A model generated the notes under the pieces. It was not told the DNA's origin and made no database searches. It saw only the letters and a program-made list of their open reading frames with translations. The position numbers and the translations under genes were made by a program. From a virus: a stretch of 40,851 bases of DNA. Positions 18,140 to 28,609 of this stretch are shown piece after piece (the first letter of the stretch is position 1; every line of letters begins with the position of its first letter). The DNA is taken from positions 1-40,851 of the IMG/VR virus record IMGVR_UViG_3300027704_004384; one strand, written 5' to 3'.

Positions 18140-19198
18140 ATGGGAATATTAGATAAAAAGACAAGATTTATAGACTTAGTTGTAACACAAGAAGGCAAAA
18201 GACAGATAGCAGCTGGCAAATTGCGTGCAGAGTTTGCTTCATTATCAGACTGCAATGCCTTTTATGATAAAGCTCATAAAGATGATGTCTCTCAAAGACT
18301 TTATTTCGAAGTAATGGAACGGCCAGAAAATTCTATTATTTTAGAAAAAGACGATAGTGGAAAACTTTTAAATTTTAATTTTTCGCCAACTGGGTCTATT
18401 GTGGGTAACAATATATTCCTCAAAAACACATCAACGGCACAAAAACTTAGTCTGCATGCAGTAACAGGAAGTCAATTTGAGATTGGCCAAAATTCTGTTT
18501 TAGACACGTCTTTACGTCATTTTAAACAAAATTATTTTATTGGAACAATAGATCGACTTAAAAATAACAATTTTGAATTAACACAAAAAGAAATAACATA
18601 CACTATCAATAATGTTCAGCCTTTTGGTAGGAGTCCGTACAGTGAAACGATTAATGTTAACAATGCAGAACCTTTCTTTTTGGACCCTAAGCTAACACAT
18701 TTGCCAAATTTTAAATTCTTACCACCTAAGAATACAGATGGTTCAAATTACGGTACTTATACAGACATCAGATCAACATCTAAAGAATCTTGGGATGATA
18801 TTAAGGATAGGTTAGGTCGGGAATTGTTTAATGACACAGATGTATTCTTAGACTCTGAAGATAACAACATCAAAAATAACTTAGTAACTCGCGGTAATAG
18901 AAAAAGTAGAAAAATTATTATTGATGGCCAACTACCAGTAATAACCCCGCCAAGAAAAGAATCAAAAGAAATAAAATTTATTAAAACTTCTGCTGATAAT
19001 AATTTAATCATCCAAATGTTTGAAGATGCGCCAGGTGCAACAATGAATAAGTTGGATATTGTAGATGCCGGAATATTCACTGACACTGAAGACAAAAATA
19101 AAAGATATCAAAAAAGAGTTTTCTATGTAGGCAAAACATTTTTTGATGATTTTAATACCCCTACTTTCGTCAATATATTTACTATCATAATGGATTAA
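18140..19198 (+). CDS. virion protein, MG(I/F)LD N-terminal family
   Basis: A 352-residue protein. Its first 40 residues (MGILDKKTRFIDLVVTQEGK and what follows) match in pattern the N-terminus of the gene at 28610, including a T-x-x-G-(K/R)-R step and an acidic turn. The rest is unrecognised, with mixed strands and helices. The C-terminus, around 295-352, has VDAGIFTDTEDKN, then VGKTFFDDFNTPTFVNIFTI. AGG at 18131-18133 precedes the ATG. It opens the second virion block and its stop is 1 nt from the next start. A structural role is inferred from context only. Confidence 0.6.
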   Translation: MGILDKKTRFIDLVVTQEGKRQIAAGKLRAEFASLSDCNAFYDKAHKDDVSQRLYFEVMERPENSIILEKDDSGKLLNFNFSPTGSIVGNNIFLKNTSTAQKLSLHAVTGSQFEIGQNSVLDTSLRHFKQNYFIGTIDRLKNNNFELTQKEITYTINNVQPFGRSPYSETINVNNAEPFFLDPKLTHLPNFKFLPPKNTDGSNYGTYTDIRSTSKESWDDIKDRLGRELFNDTDVFLDSEDNNIKNNLVTRGNRKSRKIIIDGQLPVITPPRKESKEIKFIKTSADNNLIIQMFEDAPGATMNKLDIVDAGIFTDTEDKNKRYQKRVFYVGKTFFDDFNTPTFVNIFTIIMD

Positions 19199-19199
19199 C

Positions 19200-22076
19200 A
19201 TGTTTATAAACGCAAAAACAAGAATTAAATTTTTAGCAAATCAAGTTAGTAAAGATATCGACATGACGCCGCAAGTCTTATCTGTACTGGAAGAAAAAGA
19301 TCATGATGGAAACACTAGAAAAGTTTTAGTTTTAAAATTTTTTTGTCGTGTCAATCAACGGTTACTAAACAAGTCCGTTTGTAGCAAAATAGACGTAAAA
19401 CTATCAAACCTTGGATTAACTTATTTTAAAGCAAAATCTAGCTTAACACAAACGAAGGTTATGATTGCTAGTGTAGGTAAGGAAAGAGGGGCAATTGAAA
19501 ACGTAGATAATAGTGAGTTGCAAAGTGCTTTATCTTTTAATACGCAGGATCAAAGAAAGGCCAGGAAAGAAAAAAGACGCCGATCCCGCAACCAAAAGAG
19601 TAAGGGTGATAATAGCAAAAAAAATAAAAGATTAAGAAGAACTAATCCTGTAAGGCAATCTTTAAATAGTAAGGTTGCTTTAGAACCAAAAAATTTAGCA
19701 GTAACAGCACAGAATGGATCAAAATTTAAGTTAATAAAAAATCAAAGTCTATACAATGGTGTAAAAAACATAGCATCGATCAGCGTCAACACATCACCAT
19801 CTTTCCTAGGAAAGACATTTAAAGAGCGAAAGACAAGTCGAGCACTTAACCAAAAGCCAGAATTGATTCTCAGCATAGAAAAAAAGAATTACTCAGATGC
19901 CAGCCAGCACGATTCGATCTACAAAAGCAACCCTATTTCTTTTAGAAGATTTAAGAGGAGCTATAATAGATTAGTAAACACTAGCATCGATCCGCTTTCT
20001 TTGTTTGAAAAAGAAATTAACAAGGCCAGTTACCAGCAACAAAGAAAAGGAATAAGCAACAAACCCACAATTAGCCGGTTCGCAACCAAACAAGCCAGTG
20101 AAGTAATTGAGGAAATACAACGAAGAATATCAATTGTTTCAAAATCAAGGTACGAATTTAAAAAAGTTCAGAGCCAGTCAAAATTTAAAATTTTAGAATG
20201 TACAGGTAGGATTAGTTTAAAAGATTTAAAGTTGATGGGTTCAACCGGTAATATTATTTTTATTGCAAAAGATAGAAATGGTATTAATCTAGAATCACAA
20301 GATATTGTTTTCAATGTTAACGAAATACTAAAACAAACAATCAAACAATCCACAGAAGCTTTCTGCAATGTAACTAGAAAGCCTAGCGGGGTTACTAAAC
20401 TAGTTATTAGTAATCTTACGCCCCAGTCTTTATTGGACGTTAACGTGAATGTTAAGAAAATTACACGCCAAGTAAACTTTTTAGAAACATTTTATGATAA
20501 CATAGTAGGCGATCGAAAAATACCTGCCAATTCCACACTTTCAATAATCGATGGAGCTATTGATTCAAATCCTAAAACCCCTGTTAACTTTAATGCTAGC
20601 GAAAGTTTATTTTTTAGAACAACATTGAATTATAGAGGTAAAGCCTATCAAAACGCGCATAGCGCGTCAATAAAAGGTGTCCGCGGCAGTAAAAAAAATG
20701 ATAATATTCCAAATTTAAATATTATTGCAAAATTAGACGAATTCTCTAGAGGTATTAATGTAGCCATAACAAATATTTCAGACAATGTTGTTGCAGTAAA
20801 GCTTAAAAAATATCGATACACATCTTCAGCAAAGGGAATGTTGCTAGAAACCCACGATCTAGATCGCAATATAAATAAATTTGTATTCTTAAGTCAGGAG
20901 ACAGGTTCAAAAAAAGCAAGATCTCTTAAACTTTTTGACACTGATGTTTTCGAAAATAAAGTTTATATGTATGTTGTTGAATGCATTATGAAAAATGGTG
21001 AAAAAAAATTAGCTACTGATTATTTTATAGAAAAGTATGAAGAAAGAAATGAGATATTAAAAATTGATAATATCACTATAGATGCTGAAAATTTAATACT
21101 TGATGCATCCGCTAGCTTAAACGAAGAAAGAAAAGCAACGCGAACAGTAAGTATTAATTTTAAAATAAGCAAAATTAAGACGGAAGTAGATAAAATCATT
21201 AAAAACTTATTCGGTAATTTATTTGAAGTATATAAAGAAGAATTACAAAAAATAAAAGATGTTCAAGGGTTAGTCTATTCAATTGAAGTACAACGAATTG
21301 AAGAATTAACTGGCAATACTATAACAGTTGATAAAATCACTGCTGATAAAGACGGTCAATGTAATTTTACTGATACAACAGCCCCGGTATTTTCAAATTT
21401 AATTTATAAACTGATACCTCGTGTCCGCCCAGCCAATGAAGTAATTGCAGCAGTAGTCGCCCAAACGCCTAATTTAGCAAAAAGGACCTTAAACTCACCG
21501 ATTAACTTTGTTTCTGCAGCAGCCCGTGTAAATGCAAAAAATAGAAATAGTGGTGTATATACATCAAAAAAGAATAAATACAACGACAGACAAGTATTTA
21601 AAAGAGGCAGAATTAGAACGCCGAAAGATATCTTAAATCAAAACGCTAATGATTTATTCGCAGACGCATCAACTGGTGATATAACATATGTTGAAGTTGG
21701 TGGGTTGTCATCGTCTAGAGTTTATGATGAAATTAATTTCACAAAAGGTACAGTAAGCGAGATAAAACACACTCATTCATTAGCTGATTCTAACAGTTCA
21801 TTAGTTAACAATATGATCACAAAGTTCTATGAAATGGAATTCAATTCAAACAACGATTATCTTGTTGATTTTTATGCTGTTTTTATTAAAGAAGGAACAC
21901 ATGTATACTTAGACGGCGCAATTCATAGCACAGATACATTAGTAGCAGACAAAAGATACGCATACTTAATTAAGCATACCGGTAGTGTAGGAGTTATCGA
22001 ATATTATGTTGTCCCTATTCTTAAAAATGGAAAAATTCTAGATCCTAAGCTTGTAACAGCACAATTAATTAAATAA
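19200..22076 (+). CDS. large virion protein with basic patch, unrecognised
   Basis: A 958-residue protein with no recognised family. Residues 119-147 are a striking basic patch with 17 Lys/Arg among 29 residues, followed by further Lys/Arg-rich sequence to about 300. The middle and C-terminal parts look like consecutive beta-sandwich modules (for example around 480-620). A short C-terminal region, about 830-958, contains an FTKGTVSEIKHTHSL segment and ends with VPILKNGKILDPKLV. The basic patch could contact nucleic acid, lipid or acidic virion partners. It is tightly linked to its neighbours (1-nt and 13-nt gaps). Confidence 0.55.
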   Translation: MFINAKTRIKFLANQVSKDIDMTPQVLSVLEEKDHDGNTRKVLVLKFFCRVNQRLLNKSVCSKIDVKLSNLGLTYFKAKSSLTQTKVMIASVGKERGAIENVDNSELQSALSFNTQDQRKARKEKRRRSRNQKSKGDNSKKNKRLRRTNPVRQSLNSKVALEPKNLAVTAQNGSKFKLIKNQSLYNGVKNIASISVNTSPSFLGKTFKERKTSRALNQKPELILSIEKKNYSDASQHDSIYKSNPISFRRFKRSYNRLVNTSIDPLSLFEKEINKASYQQQRKGISNKPTISRFATKQASEVIEEIQRRISIVSKSRYEFKKVQSQSKFKILECTGRISLKDLKLMGSTGNIIFIAKDRNGINLESQDIVFNVNEILKQTIKQSTEAFCNVTRKPSGVTKLVISNLTPQSLLDVNVNVKKITRQVNFLETFYDNIVGDRKIPANSTLSIIDGAIDSNPKTPVNFNASESLFFRTTLNYRGKAYQNAHSASIKGVRGSKKNDNIPNLNIIAKLDEFSRGINVAITNISDNVVAVKLKKYRYTSSAKGMLLETHDLDRNINKFVFLSQETGSKKARSLKLFDTDVFENKVYMYVVECIMKNGEKKLATDYFIEKYEERNEILKIDNITIDAENLILDASASLNEERKATRTVSINFKISKIKTEVDKIIKNLFGNLFEVYKEELQKIKDVQGLVYSIEVQRIEELTGNTITVDKITADKDGQCNFTDTTAPVFSNLIYKLIPRVRPANEVIAAVVAQTPNLAKRTLNSPINFVSAAARVNAKNRNSGVYTSKKNKYNDRQVFKRGRIRTPKDILNQNANDLFADASTGDITYVEVGGLSSSRVYDEINFTKGTVSEIKHTHSLADSNSSLVNNMITKFYEMEFNSNNDYLVDFYAVFIKEGTHVYLDGAIHSTDTLVADKRYAYLIKHTGSVGVIEYYVVPILKNGKILDPKLVTAQLIK

Positions 22077-22089
22077 AAGGTAATTTTTA

Positions 22090-25000
22090 ATGGCGATAAA
22101 CTTAAATAAAGTAAAGGTTAATTTAACTGCAAATCAAACAGCTAATCTGCCCTCAGTAGCAGGAAGTTTAATTGCTTCTTTAAAAGAATTTACTGATAGT
22201 GCACCAAAAACAGCTGAAGGGGAGATCGCTTTTACAGATGAGGATACATCAGCAAGATATATTCGCCTGCAACGAAAAGGTCTTAATATATTGCGAACAG
22301 AAATTATTGCTATTACCGAATATATTCCGGTTGCAGTAGGTAATGATTTAGATGAAAATGTTAATAAAATCCAATACCAGTTAGGCGATAACAAACAGGT
22401 AAGTATAACAAATGTTGCTAGATTAATAGAACTGCATAGACAGATTAGAGAATATGTTATGAGTGCTACAGAAGCTGTACTTAAAAAAATGTACCCAGAT
22501 ATCTACAAGCCTAGGTTTTTAAAAAAATTAAAAAAAGTAATTAATGATAATTTTGAAAACTTAGTTGAACCTGACATAGAAACTACAATTTTAAATATCG
22601 CAACAGTTGTTAAGGAATCAGAATCGGGCAGATTTGCAAGAATTATAAAGCGAAATGCAAACAATCCTTTTTTAATTGCAACAATGGAATATTTTATATA
22701 TGAAAACTTAATCAATACTATTATTTCATATTTAGGGCAAGTAGCACAGATTGATGAAGTAGCTTCAAAAAATTGGTCAATTGATAATTTTAATAAATTA
22801 AAAAGTTATAGTCCGGAAAATGTGTTTAAAGGAATAATAAAAAATTTATATACGTCAAGCTACACGACAAGGCTCGGCAACGCAAACTTCGTTGCCAAAA
22901 ATGTTTTAGATATGCACAAAAATTCTTCCAATTCTAATATTGATATATTTACCAATGCGCAATCTCACTTAGTTAGTTTAATATCGCTTAAAGACTCAGC
23001 CAGCGTATTATCAACCAGCAGCAGAACTGATAAATCAAATTTAGAAATTGACTCGGGTAATGTACGGTATGGTATTAATGGAGACTTGGCTAGATCAATT
23101 AATAAGTTAAAAAGTATAGAGTTTAAAGACATGGCAGCGGGTCTTCCGTCAGGGACAGGTGAAGATAAGAAAGCAATTGGTATCCGAAATTTCAATTCAG
23201 ACTTAAACATGTCAACACTAAAAAAAGTTTTTTCTTCCATTGAAACAGCATCAGGCGAAAAAACAGGTGATATCTCAGAAGGTATAAATGAGCTTTTAGC
23301 TGCACTATCATATGATTTTATTACTTTTGCAGTATGCAAAAATAACGTTGCAGATCAACTGTCAAGTCTCAAAGGATCAATTACCGGTAATCATAAGGAT
23401 ATCCTAAACCAATATTTGGAAGCTTCGCTTGGTGCGTCACCTAGTGATCAGCACACCCGGTCTGGCGCAGTATTAGCAACAAGAAACGAAATCCCAAACA
23501 AAGGGAATGTTAACAATAAAAGATATTTTGGAAATTTTAGCTTACCTTTGGCCGGCCTAAGGCAGGACAATATGCCGAATCAATTCGGTCAAGTTGATAG
23601 TGACGTTTTTTACACACCGCTAGAGTCGACAAGGAAAGAAGTAGGTGAAAATGGCCAAGGTTATATACCCGCCCCCCAATATTTTATTGAAAATGCAATT
23701 GAAAGAGCCGGCGCAGATGACAATGGAAATGTTAATATTGATTTTAAAGAGTTAGATAGCTTTACTGATGAATATAGAGCAGCTGCTGATAATCTTCATT
23801 TAGATATCATGACATTAATACCAGATACGAATAATAACCTTGAGCACATTGGTCGGAAATCAGCTGGAACAAAAGGCGCTTTTTTAGGAAATGATAACAA
23901 CACCTTAAGTTATCTTAAAAATTTAAATGAAGAATTAGCACAAGATATTCACGACATAATCATGGAAGGACGAGACACTGAGACAAGTATACTTCCTATA
24001 TTGGCAGTATTTATATCAGATGTTCCAGACAGTCAAAAAATTAAAAATTTTATGTCGATTTTCTGGTGTCTTATTGAAAGATATAGCAGCAGACTGGGTT
24101 TCGCCGATAACGGACGCAAATTAGTTACAGATGCTCTCAGAGATAAGGGCAATGTACACGATGACTTTGTAGAGACGATTGCTAGTATGGTCGAATATTA
24201 TAACGAATCCGCTGTACACGGGTTTTTAAATGATACTTGTAATTTTGATCTAAGATCTGGAGGCGTAGGTAAAAAGAAGCTTCATAAATCCAGGAAGAAA
24301 TTCACAGTTGTAATGGCTGAAGCCGGAAATGTTGTCCATAGTAATGGAAAACACACCAAAGACAAGATACCTTCTGACAAGGCATTAAATAGCGACGCGC
24401 TAGGTATCCCTAGAACAAATTCTACTGTTTTCAATATTGAGCCTGGGCAGATCGATAATGTTTTTGATAACTGTTTTGGTAATGGTAACAGACACCAGAA
24501 AATCAGAAAGACTGTCAGGAACGGGGCCCAACCATTTGGTTTTCACAGGATACTCCACAGATCCTTAGTCGCTGTTGCATTCGGAAAAGATAGTAAAATC
24601 GAGAGTGCATTAGGTAAAGACTTGGCATGGGGATCCAATTTATCTAATATAGCTGACAGGAATGACGAAGACGATAAGACGACTTTGATGTTCGACTTGG
24701 ATTCTAACAATGACGTCAAATTAACAACAGGCTTAGGAACGTTAGGTAGCATATGTCAACTTAAACTTCATCATCGATGTTTAATTTGGATATATTATGT
24801 TTATAACTTGCTTCGAAAAACAATTCAAATTCACATTAAAGCAGGTAGCTCCGGTAATCTTGAGCTTAAGATCGACTATGATCAACTGAGAGGTTTGAGA
24901 GACGCCTTACGTGGTAATGCAAGACCAGCAACGGCAGGTTCAAAACGACATTCTTACGATGAAGCAAGCGCAATTATTAATGACTTATATCTAAAAGTTG

Positions 25001-26439
25001 ACATTAGACAAGCTAAGATTAAAGACACATCAGCATTATTTACTTTACATGCTGACGCGCTAAAAGAAGTTAAGCGAACTGCTAAGAGTGTCATAGCAGG
25101 AAACAGTACGCAAGATAATAAGTCATCCTTAGCTATTAGTACAATGATAAAATTAAAAATATATTCTGATGCATTGACGCTAAACAATGACGAGTCACCC
25201 GCTTTAATAACTCAATCTTTTCAAAAAAACTATATGACGACCACAGATTCACTACTACCTCGAGACATATATTTTAGTGCAAATAAATCAAAATTTATGT
25301 TAAAATATATGTCTACTCCTGGATATGGATTTTTAAAGAATGAAAAGCGAGGAAATAAATCTGTTTTGCACGTAGGGATTCCTAATTCTATGATAAGTGC
25401 ACTTCGGTTAAATGCTTTTGAAGAGACAGATGACATTCGTTACTTAGATAGTCCTTACGTTTGCATTAGCGTTTTTAAAAAGAGTCACTTATATCCGGAT
25501 TATAACTTTCATCCAAAGAATTATATTTTTGATACTAGCGCAAATATTTTAGATTATAATCCAAAAAATGGTAAAGATGCACATCATTTATTAAATTTTA
25601 AAGATGACTCAACTTTTGATGAATTACTTAGAAGTATAGAAGTGAGTCGTTTTAAAGTAGATGAAAACGGTAATATGAATTCACGTGTTAGCAAGGGTTA
25701 CGGTCAATCTGCCTATCATGGCTTATATCGTAAAGATGTTTTAATTAACCATGCAACAGATTATGTGTTGAAAGAATATAATAAATTAACAACCGGTCTA
25801 GACTTTGATGAATCTTCTTTTTTGTTAATTGATGAACCTCTAGACTTTAATAAAATTAACCCAACACTGTTACTTGGTGACAAATTATCAGGAGAATATC
25901 TTAAAATTTTAGAAAAGATAGGCAATCTATACCCGGAAACTGAGACGGATCAACAATTAAAAAGCGAAGTATTTAGATTGACCAAGCTCATCAAACAGTC
26001 TGCACCTTTTTCTTTTGTTAACCGATTCAAAAAAACAGTCATACCGAAGTCTTTTGACAAAGTATATTCGATCATTGTTAATGAAAAAGATTTTATTTTA
26101 AATACAGCAGAAGATATATTTACACAGCCAGTAGAATTTCATATAAATAGCAAAATCCAAAGACCAGAAAAATTAAAAAATTCATTCGGGGATAAGCTGT
26201 TTTTAAAATCTTCTAGCACAAACGTAGCAAGACCTACTAGTCAACAATCTAAATACGCAAAATCAATAGCAGAAAATTATCCTGAAGTGTATAATTATTC
26301 TGTTGCTTTATCACTCCTACCTACAGAGTTTGAACCGGGTGCTGTTTTAAAACCGCCCTTTAAGGAATCCCAATCACAAATAATAACAATGGAACCAGCA
26401 CCCGACATTGGTGGTGCACACAACTTTAAAATAACATAA
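22090..26439 (+). CDS. giant virion-associated protein, unrecognised
   Basis: At 1449 residues this is the longest protein in the window. The first 450 residues are mostly helical with many Asn/Lys/Ser, including a helix-rich block at 110-260. An EF-hand-like calcium loop is seen at D543-E554 (D-D-N-G-N-V-N-I-D-F-K-E), with Val where Gly is usual at loop position 6. A His/Lys-rich region around 730-790 and the C-terminal 250 residues do not match a family I know. There is no tape-measure-like continuous coiled coil and no membrane segment. AAAAGG precedes the start. It is probably a structural or injected protein, judged from size and from being embedded between virion genes. Confidence 0.5.
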   Translation: MAINLNKVKVNLTANQTANLPSVAGSLIASLKEFTDSAPKTAEGEIAFTDEDTSARYIRLQRKGLNILRTEIIAITEYIPVAVGNDLDENVNKIQYQLGDNKQVSITNVARLIELHRQIREYVMSATEAVLKKMYPDIYKPRFLKKLKKVINDNFENLVEPDIETTILNIATVVKESESGRFARIIKRNANNPFLIATMEYFIYENLINTIISYLGQVAQIDEVASKNWSIDNFNKLKSYSPENVFKGIIKNLYTSSYTTRLGNANFVAKNVLDMHKNSSNSNIDIFTNAQSHLVSLISLKDSASVLSTSSRTDKSNLEIDSGNVRYGINGDLARSINKLKSIEFKDMAAGLPSGTGEDKKAIGIRNFNSDLNMSTLKKVFSSIETASGEKTGDISEGINELLAALSYDFITFAVCKNNVADQLSSLKGSITGNHKDILNQYLEASLGASPSDQHTRSGAVLATRNEIPNKGNVNNKRYFGNFSLPLAGLRQDNMPNQFGQVDSDVFYTPLESTRKEVGENGQGYIPAPQYFIENAIERAGADDNGNVNIDFKELDSFTDEYRAAADNLHLDIMTLIPDTNNNLEHIGRKSAGTKGAFLGNDNNTLSYLKNLNEELAQDIHDIIMEGRDTETSILPILAVFISDVPDSQKIKNFMSIFWCLIERYSSRLGFADNGRKLVTDALRDKGNVHDDFVETIASMVEYYNESAVHGFLNDTCNFDLRSGGVGKKKLHKSRKKFTVVMAEAGNVVHSNGKHTKDKIPSDKALNSDALGIPRTNSTVFNIEPGQIDNVFDNCFGNGNRHQKIRKTVRNGAQPFGFHRILHRSLVAVAFGKDSKIESALGKDLAWGSNLSNIADRNDEDDKTTLMFDLDSNNDVKLTTGLGTLGSICQLKLHHRCLIWIYYVYNLLRKTIQIHIKAGSSGNLELKIDYDQLRGLRDALRGNARPATAGSKRHSYDEASAIINDLYLKVDIRQAKIKDTSALFTLHADALKEVKRTAKSVIAGNSTQDNKSSLAISTMIKLKIYSDALTLNNDESPALITQSFQKNYMTTTDSLLPRDIYFSANKSKFMLKYMSTPGYGFLKNEKRGNKSVLHVGIPNSMISALRLNAFEETDDIRYLDSPYVCISVFKKSHLYPDYNFHPKNYIFDTSANILDYNPKNGKDAHHLLNFKDDSTFDELLRSIEVSRFKVDENGNMNSRVSKGYGQSAYHGLYRKDVLINHATDYVLKEYNKLTTGLDFDESSFLLIDEPLDFNKINPTLLLGDKLSGEYLKILEKIGNLYPETETDQQLKSEVFRLTKLIKQSAPFSFVNRFKKTVIPKSFDKVYSIIVNEKDFILNTAEDIFTQPVEFHINSKIQRPEKLKNSFGDKLFLKSSSTNVARPTSQQSKYAKSIAENYPEVYNYSVALSLLPTEFEPGAVLKPPFKESQSQIITMEPAPDIGGAHNFKIT

Positions 26440-26455
26440 GGGTAAAAAATAATTT

Positions 26456-28549
26456 ATGGACTTTATTAAAATTATAAAAAATAAAATTTCTGAAGCAATC
26501 GATAACACGATTGACGATTTATATGACGATGCTATTGAGATATCGCTAGAAGAGTCTGGTATTGAAACAGACGTTTTCGAAACGTTTTTATCTAGACCGG
26601 CTGATAAGATTAACTTACCCGAAATAGTTCGTGCAAGATCAACTTTTATTTATAATTACTATACACGAGATGAAAGGGTTCGAGAAGGTACGACTAATGC
26701 AAAAGAAAAAATATTATCTTTAGATGCCAGTCTAACTGAAGAAATATTTTTCCAGACAAAAAATAAAAAATTGCCCAGGTATGTCAGAATAGCAATTAAA
26801 CCGCCTAAGATTAATGATAATTTGATCAATACAACGCCATTAAACCAGTTAGGCATTGATTTAGAAAAAAGTTTAAATTTAATAGTTACAGAAGGCGCCT
26901 CTTCGTCACAAATATTTACTGGTGTGGAATTAATTGACACAGGAAGAGAATCAAAATTATATTCAATGTTGAAAGGTACAATGGTTTTTTCAGAATTAAA
27001 CGTTGAAAAATCTTCCCAAAAAGAAGCAGCTGCCAAGCTGCATTCAACATTAAAAGAAAAAGGTGGACTTTACGGACAAGATAAAAAGTTAATAACTGAA
27101 GCTCTATCCAATATAGCATCAGAAGGTTATAATTTAGCACCTTCTGACGTACCTGCTGATATCGCTGCATTTGCTAGTGATCCAGTCGGTAAACAATCTT
27201 TCTCAGTCCAGTTTAACAACTTGTTAATGGCAGACATTATTGCAAATTCAACTATAATACCAGATAACACATTCCAAGACGAAGTTAGAGGGCTTAGCTC
27301 TTTTTCTCGTGATGTTAAAAGAGAAGTATTGGGATCGATCCCGCCACCAAACACTTTTAGAGAAGCTGACTATGACTTACAAGTAAAAGCTATTCAACAA
27401 AGAGAAATCGTTGGAAGTGCTAATTATATTAATCAAATTAAAGCGCAATATCCTAAGATTAGATTCACTGGGTACTTGATTGAAAAATACGAAATCTTGC
27501 CTGATGAGAGCGTTGAATTTTTAGGGCGTATGTTCGTACAAGGGCACAATTCAACATTTGCAATTGATAATAGAGTTCGTTATGGCGCCGCTTATTTTTA
27601 CAAGATAAGAACTGTCTGCCTTGTAGAAGCAATTGCAAGTAGTGAAAACAGAACAGACTCTTCGCTTAATCAAAACGTATTAGCAAAGATGCTAATGGCA
27701 TCAGAAGGCGTCATGACTAGTGTAAGTTGCGTTGAAAAAATACCTCCTCCAGCACCAGTCTCTATGCGTGCTACTTTTGATTTTGATTCGTTAAAGCCTA
27801 GAATAAGTTGGCAATTTCCATTAAATAAACAGCGTGATATAAAACGTTTTCAAATATTTAAAAGATTCTCAATAGAAGCACCTTTTATTTTACTGAAAGA
27901 ATATGATTTTGATAATTCTTTAATACGCGGCGCAGTACCAGAAATCGCACCAAAAGAAAGTATTGTTAAGTTGCCTCGACCGGTCCTTTCTTTTGTCGAC
28001 ATTTCACATGTGGAAGGTGAAAAACCAATATATTCAATTGCATGTGTTGACGCACACGGTATGAGTTCAAATTATGGCCCGCAAGTAAGAGTTGAAAGAG
28101 ATCGTTATACGAATGTAGTTACGCGAACTATAATTAGTGGGCCTAATGCACCTAAACCGTATCCGAATCTTTTTATTAATGTTGACGCGTTTCAAGACTG
28201 CATCAAAGTTAGCGGTTATGATAGAATTAAAGTTATCTTAGATCCCGAGTATTACAAATTGACGCGTACGAAAGAAAATATTAATTTAACGAATGCAACA
28301 GCTAATGATTTTCAAATAAATACTGTTGAACAAACTACAAATGAAATTGACTTAGGTTTGTTAGCAATCGATCCTAACAATTTTAGGTATAAATTGCACT
28401 TTATGAACATAGATAATCAAAAAGACGCTATTGTTAAAATTAAACTACAAAACTTTGCTAGTCCAGGAAGTGCTGATGAAAATGCATTTGAGGTTAGCGC
28501 AGCAAAGTTTTCAGAAAAAAATATTAACTTTCAATACGGTATTGAATAA
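26456..28549 (+). CDS. virion protein with two FnIII-like modules
   Basis: A 697-residue protein. The N-terminal 300 residues are helical and unrecognised. Residues about 325-395 resemble one fibronectin-III-like sandwich (FTGYLIEKYEI, then RVRYGAAYFYKIRTVCLVE). A second one lies at about 425-545, opening with PPPAPVSMRATFDFDSL, with SWQFPLNKQRDIKRFQIFKR in the middle and a closing YSIACVDAHGMSS. FnIII-like modules are common on tails and capsids as adhesion or spacer domains. It follows the giant gene by 16 nt and precedes the largest gap in the virion region (60 nt). Confidence 0.55.
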   Translation: MDFIKIIKNKISEAIDNTIDDLYDDAIEISLEESGIETDVFETFLSRPADKINLPEIVRARSTFIYNYYTRDERVREGTTNAKEKILSLDASLTEEIFFQTKNKKLPRYVRIAIKPPKINDNLINTTPLNQLGIDLEKSLNLIVTEGASSSQIFTGVELIDTGRESKLYSMLKGTMVFSELNVEKSSQKEAAAKLHSTLKEKGGLYGQDKKLITEALSNIASEGYNLAPSDVPADIAAFASDPVGKQSFSVQFNNLLMADIIANSTIIPDNTFQDEVRGLSSFSRDVKREVLGSIPPPNTFREADYDLQVKAIQQREIVGSANYINQIKAQYPKIRFTGYLIEKYEILPDESVEFLGRMFVQGHNSTFAIDNRVRYGAAYFYKIRTVCLVEAIASSENRTDSSLNQNVLAKMLMASEGVMTSVSCVEKIPPPAPVSMRATFDFDSLKPRISWQFPLNKQRDIKRFQIFKRFSIEAPFILLKEYDFDNSLIRGAVPEIAPKESIVKLPRPVLSFVDISHVEGEKPIYSIACVDAHGMSSNYGPQVRVERDRYTNVVTRTIISGPNAPKPYPNLFINVDAFQDCIKVSGYDRIKVILDPEYYKLTRTKENINLTNATANDFQINTVEQTTNEIDLGLLAIDPNNFRYKLHFMNIDNQKDAIVKIKLQNFASPGSADENAFEVSAAKFSEKNINFQYGIE

Positions 28550-28553
28550 AAAA

Positions 28554-28584
28554 ATTTACTATAAGCTTAATTATGCATATATTT
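28554..28584 (+). promoter_or_regulatory. candidate sigma-70-type promoter before the 28610 gene
   Basis: In the 60-nt gap after 28549, TTTACT (28555-28560) and TATATT (28578-28583) are separated by exactly 17 nt. They match the bacterial -35 and -10 consensus at 4 of 6 and 5 of 6 positions. The gap is the largest in the virion block and is followed by CGGAG before the ATG at 28610. The AT-richness of the genome makes chance matches easy, so this is tentative. Confidence 0.3.
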
Positions 28585-28609
28585 ATAGGTAATAATCACG
28601 GAGAATAGA

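Noticed and set aside
28580-28587. TATTTATA as a T4-type late promoter before the 28610 gene
   Set aside because: TATTTATA is the reverse complement of TATAAATA, so it would fire away from the gene; the 17-nt spaced TTTACT/TATATT pair fits better.
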